Shown: piece by piece, positions 60,225-64,000 of the stretch | Layout of the letters: the number at the start of each line of letters is the position of its first letter | How positions within the stretch are numbered: position 1 is the stretch's first letter | NCBI RefSeq assembly: GCF_003116135.1 | Contig: NZ_PDOA01000006.1 | Coordinates: forward strand, 1 to 64,000 | Source: Teichococcus aestuarii | GTDB taxonomy: Bacteria > Pseudomonadota > Alphaproteobacteria > Acetobacterales > Acetobacteraceae | Direction of reading: 5' to 3' | DNA length: 64,000 nucleotides | Notes under the pieces: model-generated | Told to the model about the DNA's origin: nothing | Seen by the model: only the letters and a program-made list of their open reading frames with translations | Databases searched by the model: none | Program-made: the position numbers and the translations under genes

Positions 60225-62078
60225 ATGTCTGACCGCGACGAGAGCGGCACCGCCTGGCGCCTCGCCCCCGCGGACTACGCCGCCCGCCGCGAGGCGCCCT
60301 TCGCCCTGCCGGCGGCGCCCGCCTCCCGCTACCTGACCATGCGCGACGGCTGCCGCATCGCCATCGATGTCTGGCGGCCGGAGGGGGCAGAGGGCCCCGT
60401 GCCCGCCATCCTGATCCTGACGCCCTATTACCGCCGCTTCCGGCTGCGCGAGGGCGGCAGCGGCGACGCCATCCCCAATGCCGGCAAGTTCGTCCGCCAC
60501 CTGGTGCCGCGCGGCTACGCGGTGGTGGTGGTGGATGTGCGCGGCACCGGCGCCAGCTTCGGCACGCGCGACAGCTTCCGCTCCCCGCGCGAGCGCGAGG
60601 ACAGCCGCGAGATCGCCGACTGGATCGTGGCGCAGACCTGGTCGGACGGGCAGATCGGCGCCACGGGCATCTCCTATCCCGGCGCGGCCTCGGACTTCCT
60701 GGCCAGCACGGGGCACCCGGCGGTCAAGGCCATCGCGCCGCTCTTCGCCGTGTGGGACACCTACGCGGACAACTACTATCCCGGCGGCATCCTGCTGAAG
60801 CAGCTCGCCAAGAGCTATGACGACCTGATGGTCGCCATGGACCACGACCGGCGCGACCTGCTGCGCAACTACGTCTACTACGCCAACCCCGACCTCGCCG
60901 GCCCGCACCCGGTGGACGAGGACGCCGACGGCACGCTGCTGGCCGAGGCGTTGCGCGAGCATCTCGGCAATTTCCGCCAGCCGGACTTCATGGGCGAGTT
61001 CCGCTTCCGCGAGGAGCCGCTGCCCTACGACGCGTCCTTCAGCTCCGCCTCCTTCAGCCCTTATTCGGTGCGCGGCGGCATCCGGCCGGATGTGGCGGTG
61101 CTGGCCGTCTCCGGCTGGATGGATGGCGCGGGCTACGCCAACGGCGCCATCTCCCGCTACCTGACGCTGCGCGACAACCCGGTGCACCTCATCCTTGGCC
61201 CCTGGGACCATGGCGCGCGCTGCCATGTCTCGCCCTGGCGCCGGGCGCAGACGCCGGATTTCGACCTGCTCGGCGCCCTGCTGCGATTCTTTGACCACTA
61301 CCTGCTGCGCCGGCCCACGGGGCTGGAGCAGGAGGCGCCCATCCACTACTTCGCGATGCATGCCGAGGCCTGGCGCAGCGCCGAGGCCTGGCCGCCCGTG
61401 CCGGAGACGCGGCGCCTCCATCTCGCCGAGGGGAGCGCGCTGGCCGAGTCCCCCGGCGCGGCGGGGGCCGACACCACCACGGCGGATTTCGCCTGGGGCA
61501 GCGGGCAGGGGACGCGCTACGAGCGCATCGCCGGCATCAACAGCACCACCTACCACGCCGACTGGCCGGAGCGGGAAGCCGCGCTGGCGGGCTGGACCTC
61601 GGCGCCGCTGCCGGAGGCGATGGAACTGGCGGGCCACGGCCTGGCCGATCTCTGGCTGGAGAGCAGCGAGCCGGATGCCGCGCTCTTCGTCTATCTCTCC
61701 GAGGTGGAGGCGGACGGCACGGTGCGCTACGTCACCGAGGGGCTGCTGCGCGCCCTGCACCGCAAGGAGAGCCCGGCGCCGGAGAACTACCGCACCACCT
61801 GGCCCTTCCGCAGCTTCCGGCGGGAGGATGCGGCGCCGCTGGTGCCGGGGCGGGCGGAGCGCATCCGCATTCCGCTGCTGCCCGTGGCCTGGGTGTTCCG
61901 GGCCGGCAGCCGCCTCCGCCTCTCCCTCTCCGGCGCCGATGCCGACCACGCGGTGCAGGTGCCGCATGGCCGCCCGCCGCGCCTGACCCTGCTGCGCGGC
62001 GGCGACCGCGCCTCCGCCCTGGAGCTGCCGCTCCGCCCCTACACCGCTGCCCTGGAGTTGCCCCATGCGACGTCGTGA
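60225..62078 (+). CDS. CocE/NonD family alpha/beta hydrolase
   Basis: The 617-residue protein is a serine hydrolase of the X-Pro dipeptidyl-peptidase/cocaine-esterase family. The catalytic Ser is S150 in GATGISYPG, and the His is probably the one in GPWDHGARC. The C-terminal 200 residues form the jelly-roll domain (LWLESSEPDAALFVYLSEV). It cleaves esters or amides, such as acyl-amino acid esters or ring-opened lactams. ATG 60225 was chosen; AGGAGG is about 11 bases before it. It has no signal peptide. It overlaps the next gene by 14 bases. Confidence 0.86.
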   Translation: MSDRDESGTAWRLAPADYAARREAPFALPAAPASRYLTMRDGCRIAIDVWRPEGAEGPVPAILILTPYYRRFRLREGGSGDAIPNAGKFVRHLVPRGYAVVVVDVRGTGASFGTRDSFRSPREREDSREIADWIVAQTWSDGQIGATGISYPGAASDFLASTGHPAVKAIAPLFAVWDTYADNYYPGGILLKQLAKSYDDLMVAMDHDRRDLLRNYVYYANPDLAGPHPVDEDADGTLLAEALREHLGNFRQPDFMGEFRFREEPLPYDASFSSASFSPYSVRGGIRPDVAVLAVSGWMDGAGYANGAISRYLTLRDNPVHLILGPWDHGARCHVSPWRRAQTPDFDLLGALLRFFDHYLLRRPTGLEQEAPIHYFAMHAEAWRSAEAWPPVPETRRLHLAEGSALAESPGAAGADTTTADFAWGSGQGTRYERIAGINSTTYHADWPEREAALAGWTSAPLPEAMELAGHGLADLWLESSEPDAALFVYLSEVEADGTVRYVTEGLLRALHRKESPAPENYRTTWPFRSFRREDAAPLVPGRAERIRIPLLPVAWVFRAGSRLRLSLSGADADHAVQVPHGRPPRLTLLRGGDRASALELPLRPYTAALELPHATS

Positions 62079-63681
62079 CCTTATTGCCGCCGCAGGTGCC
62101 CTTGGCGGCGCCCTCGCCACCACCGGCTGGGGCGCGCTGGCGCCCCGCCCCGCGCACGCCCAGGGTCCCGCCCAGGGCACGGCCCTGCGCATCGGCCTCG
62201 GCGGCGCCTTCACCACCATCGATCCGCATTTCTACCACGCCGTGCCGAACCACACGGTCGCGATGCACATGTTCGAGCGGCTGATCAACCGCGCGCCGGA
62301 TGGCCGGCTGATCCCCGGCCTCGCCACGGAATGGAAGCCGCTCTCGGACACGCTGTGGGAATTCAGGCTGCGCCCCGGCGTGAAGTTCCACGATGGCGGC
62401 GACTTCACGGCGGACGACGTGGTCTTCACCTTCGAGCGTGCCCGGGACGTGCCGAACAGCCCGGGCGGCTTCGGCGGCTTCCTGCGCGCGGTGGAGCGGG
62501 TGGAGGTGATCGACCCGCTGACCATCCGCCTGCACACCCCCGTGCCGGCGCCCGACCTCGGGCCGAACCTCACCTATGTCGGCATCGTCTCGCGCCGGGT
62601 GGGGGAGGGGGCCAGCACGGCCGACTACAATTCCGGCAAGGCGGCCATCGGCACCGGCCCCTACCGCTTCGCCGGCTACACGCCGGGCAACCGGGTGGAG
62701 CTGGCGCGGCATGATGCCTGGTGGGGCGGCCGCCCGGCCTGGGAGAGCGTCTCGCTGCGGCTGCTGAGCAACCCGGCCGGCCGCACCGCCGCGCTGCTCT
62801 CGGGCGATGTGGACCTGATCGACACCCCCTCGGTGAGCGACCTGCCGCGGCTGCGCGAGGATGAGCGCGTCTCGGTCAAGGCCATCCCCGGCATCCGGCT
62901 GATCTACCTGGTGCCGGACCTCTCGCGCGAGGGGGAGAGCCCCTTCGTCACCGACGCGCAAGGGGCGCCCCTGCCGCGCAACCCCTTCCGCGACCGGCGG
63001 GTGCGCGAGGCGCTCTCCCTCGCCCTGCACCGCGAGGCGCTGGGCGACCGGGTGATGCTCGGCACCGGCACGCCCACCAACCAGTGGATGCCGCCCGGCG
63101 GCTATTCCTACGCCCCGAAGGTGGTGCCGCCGCAGCCCGATCCGGCCCGCGCCCGCCGCCTGCTGGCCGAGGCCGGCCTGCCCGAGGGCTTTCGCCTGAC
63201 CCTGCACACGCCGAACGACCGCTACCCCAACGATGCCCGCCTGGCCCAGGCCGTGGCGCAGATGTGGACGCGCATCGGCGTGCAGACCACGGTGGAGGCG
63301 ATGCCCTGGAGCACCTATGCCGCGCGCGGCGGCCGGCAGGAATTCTCCATGGGGCTGTGGGGCTGGGGCAGCGCCACCTTCGAGGGCGGCTACATGCTGA
63401 GCCAGTGCTTCGCCACCAACAGTAAGGAGCGCAGCCTCGGCCTCTACAATTACGGCCGCTACAGCGACCCGGCGCTGGATGCCGCCATCGCCCGCGCCGT
63501 CTCCACCGTGGACGAGGCGGAGCGCGAGCGGCTGCTGGTCGCGGCCACGGAGCAGGCCATGGCCGAGACGCCCATCATCCCGCTGCTGATGCTGCAGAAC
63601 CTCTGGGCGGTGCGGCAGGGCATCGCCTTCCAGCCGCGCTCGGACGAGCGGACCCTGGCCATGGACGCCACCCCCGCATGA
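62065..63681 (+). CDS. Family-5 (peptide-type) ABC substrate-binding protein
   Basis: The 538-residue protein begins MRRRDLIAAAGALGGAL, a Tat-like signal. Family-5 blocks are GLGGAFTTIDPHFYHAVPN, MFERLINRAPDGRLIPGLA, LRPGVKFHDGGDFTADDVVF and AAIGTGPYRFAGYTPG. It overlaps the hydrolase gene before it and the GAF gene after it, so all three are one transcript. Permeases may follow outside the window. The hydrolase suggests that the imported solute is an ester or amide. Confidence 0.88.
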   Translation: MRRRDLIAAAGALGGALATTGWGALAPRPAHAQGPAQGTALRIGLGGAFTTIDPHFYHAVPNHTVAMHMFERLINRAPDGRLIPGLATEWKPLSDTLWEFRLRPGVKFHDGGDFTADDVVFTFERARDVPNSPGGFGGFLRAVERVEVIDPLTIRLHTPVPAPDLGPNLTYVGIVSRRVGEGASTADYNSGKAAIGTGPYRFAGYTPGNRVELARHDAWWGGRPAWESVSLRLLSNPAGRTAALLSGDVDLIDTPSVSDLPRLREDERVSVKAIPGIRLIYLVPDLSREGESPFVTDAQGAPLPRNPFRDRRVREALSLALHREALGDRVMLGTGTPTNQWMPPGGYSYAPKVVPPQPDPARARRLLAEAGLPEGFRLTLHTPNDRYPNDARLAQAVAQMWTRIGVQTTVEAMPWSTYAARGGRQEFSMGLWGWGSATFEGGYMLSQCFATNSKERSLGLYNYGRYSDPALDAAIARAVSTVDEAERERLLVAATEQAMAETPIIPLLMLQNLWAVRQGIAFQPRSDERTLAMDATPA

Positions 63682-64000
63682 CCGCCGCGCGCCCCGATCC
63701 CTGGCCCGCCCTGGCGCGCCTCGCCCTGGCCCAGGCCGAGCCGGGCCAGCCCGCCGCCCTGTTCCAGGCGCTGGAGCAGGCGCTGGCCGAGGCGGTGGGC
63801 CACCGCCTCTGCACCATCCAGATCCACTATCCGGATGGCGAGGCGGAGCGCGTCTGGTCCAACCACCCGGAGCACTACCCGGTGGGCGGGCGCAAGCGCG
63901 CCTCCCAGGCGCCGCGGATGCGGGAACTGATGGAGCATGGCCGCCCCATCCTGATCCGCGCGGCGGAGGAGCTGCGCCGCTCCTACCCCGACCATGCCGG
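63678..64000 (+). CDS. GAF-domain protein (3' end outside window)
   Basis: The first 107 codons are present and the frame is open to the last base. The sequence VGHRLCTIQIHYPDGEAE, then RVWSNHPEHYPVGGRK, then MEHGRPILIRAAEELR is a typical small GAF domain, as found in proteins linked to amide- and hydantoin-degrading operons. It overlaps the binding-protein gene by ATGA. Ligand and function are unknown. Confidence 0.7.
   Translation, partial: MTAARPDPWPALARLALAQAEPGQPAALFQALEQALAEAVGHRLCTIQIHYPDGEAERVWSNHPEHYPVGGRKRASQAPRMRELMEHGRPILIRAAEELRRSYPDHA

Overview
This 64 kb window is G+C-rich (roughly 70 % by eye, lower in the first 3 kb). It looks like part of a large plasmid or secondary replicon from an alphaproteobacterium of the Acetobacteraceae, Roseomonas-like. 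That is an inference from three things: a RepA_C-type replication initiator with iterons, a ParA gene, and a very strong expansion of Bug/TctC-type periplasmic binding proteins. No rRNA, tRNA, CRISPR array or ribosomal-protein gene was seen.

Replicon module (1-5000). The tail of an IS5-type transposase is followed by a 474-base gap holding a perfect DnaA box and two inverted repeats, then parA and a small partner gene. Facing them is repA. A 15-base repeat (CCCGCCAAAGTCCTC and close variants) occurs at least nine times between 1945 and 4999: at the end of the partner gene, inside repA, as a cluster in the 858-base non-coding stretch upstream of repA, and once more beyond a pdxA-family gene. 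The metabolic gene pdxA therefore lies inside the iteron field.

Cargo (5000-64000). Most genes are for uptake and catabolism of organic acids, amides, peptides and CoA-activated acids. They form small units, each with its own regulator: (a) PdxA, tartrate/isopropylmalate-type dehydrogenase, GntR, Bug; (b) TonB-dependent siderophore receptor with a Fur-like box; (c) amidohydrolase, peptide-type binding protein and M20 amidohydrolase, divergent from an IclR gene; (d) Ldh2-type dehydrogenase, LysR and Bug, with two near-identical palindromes that predict the LysR regulon; (e) YhaO/YhaN-type nuclease-ATPase pair; (f) FMN 2-hydroxyacid oxidase, HyuA/HyuB, LysR, Bug, IclR; (g) a complete Dpp/Opp-type ABC importer with a fused double ATPase; (h) LysR/MFS pair; (i) a lone tyrosine recombinase flanked by palindromes; (j) acyl-CoA dehydrogenase, Bug, SDR, Bug; (k) two AMP-forming acyl-CoA ligases head to head, one with a Bug gene and the other with DUF35, thiolase and nitroreductase genes; (l) MFS, YetF-like and PRC-barrel genes; (m) IclR, nitronate monooxygenase-like enzyme, Bug and alpha-methylacyl-CoA racemase-type protein; (n) LysR, CocE-type hydrolase, peptide-type binding protein and a GAF protein cut by the window end.

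Within the window there are seven Bug proteins but no TctA/TctB membrane partners, and three family-5 binding proteins with one set of ABC permeases. The most testable new observations are the iteron field spanning pdxA, the LysR operator pair, an 18-base motif shared by two operons 15 kb apart (pointing to the IclR at 54917-55867 as a common regulator), and the hairpin cluster after the tyrosine recombinase.
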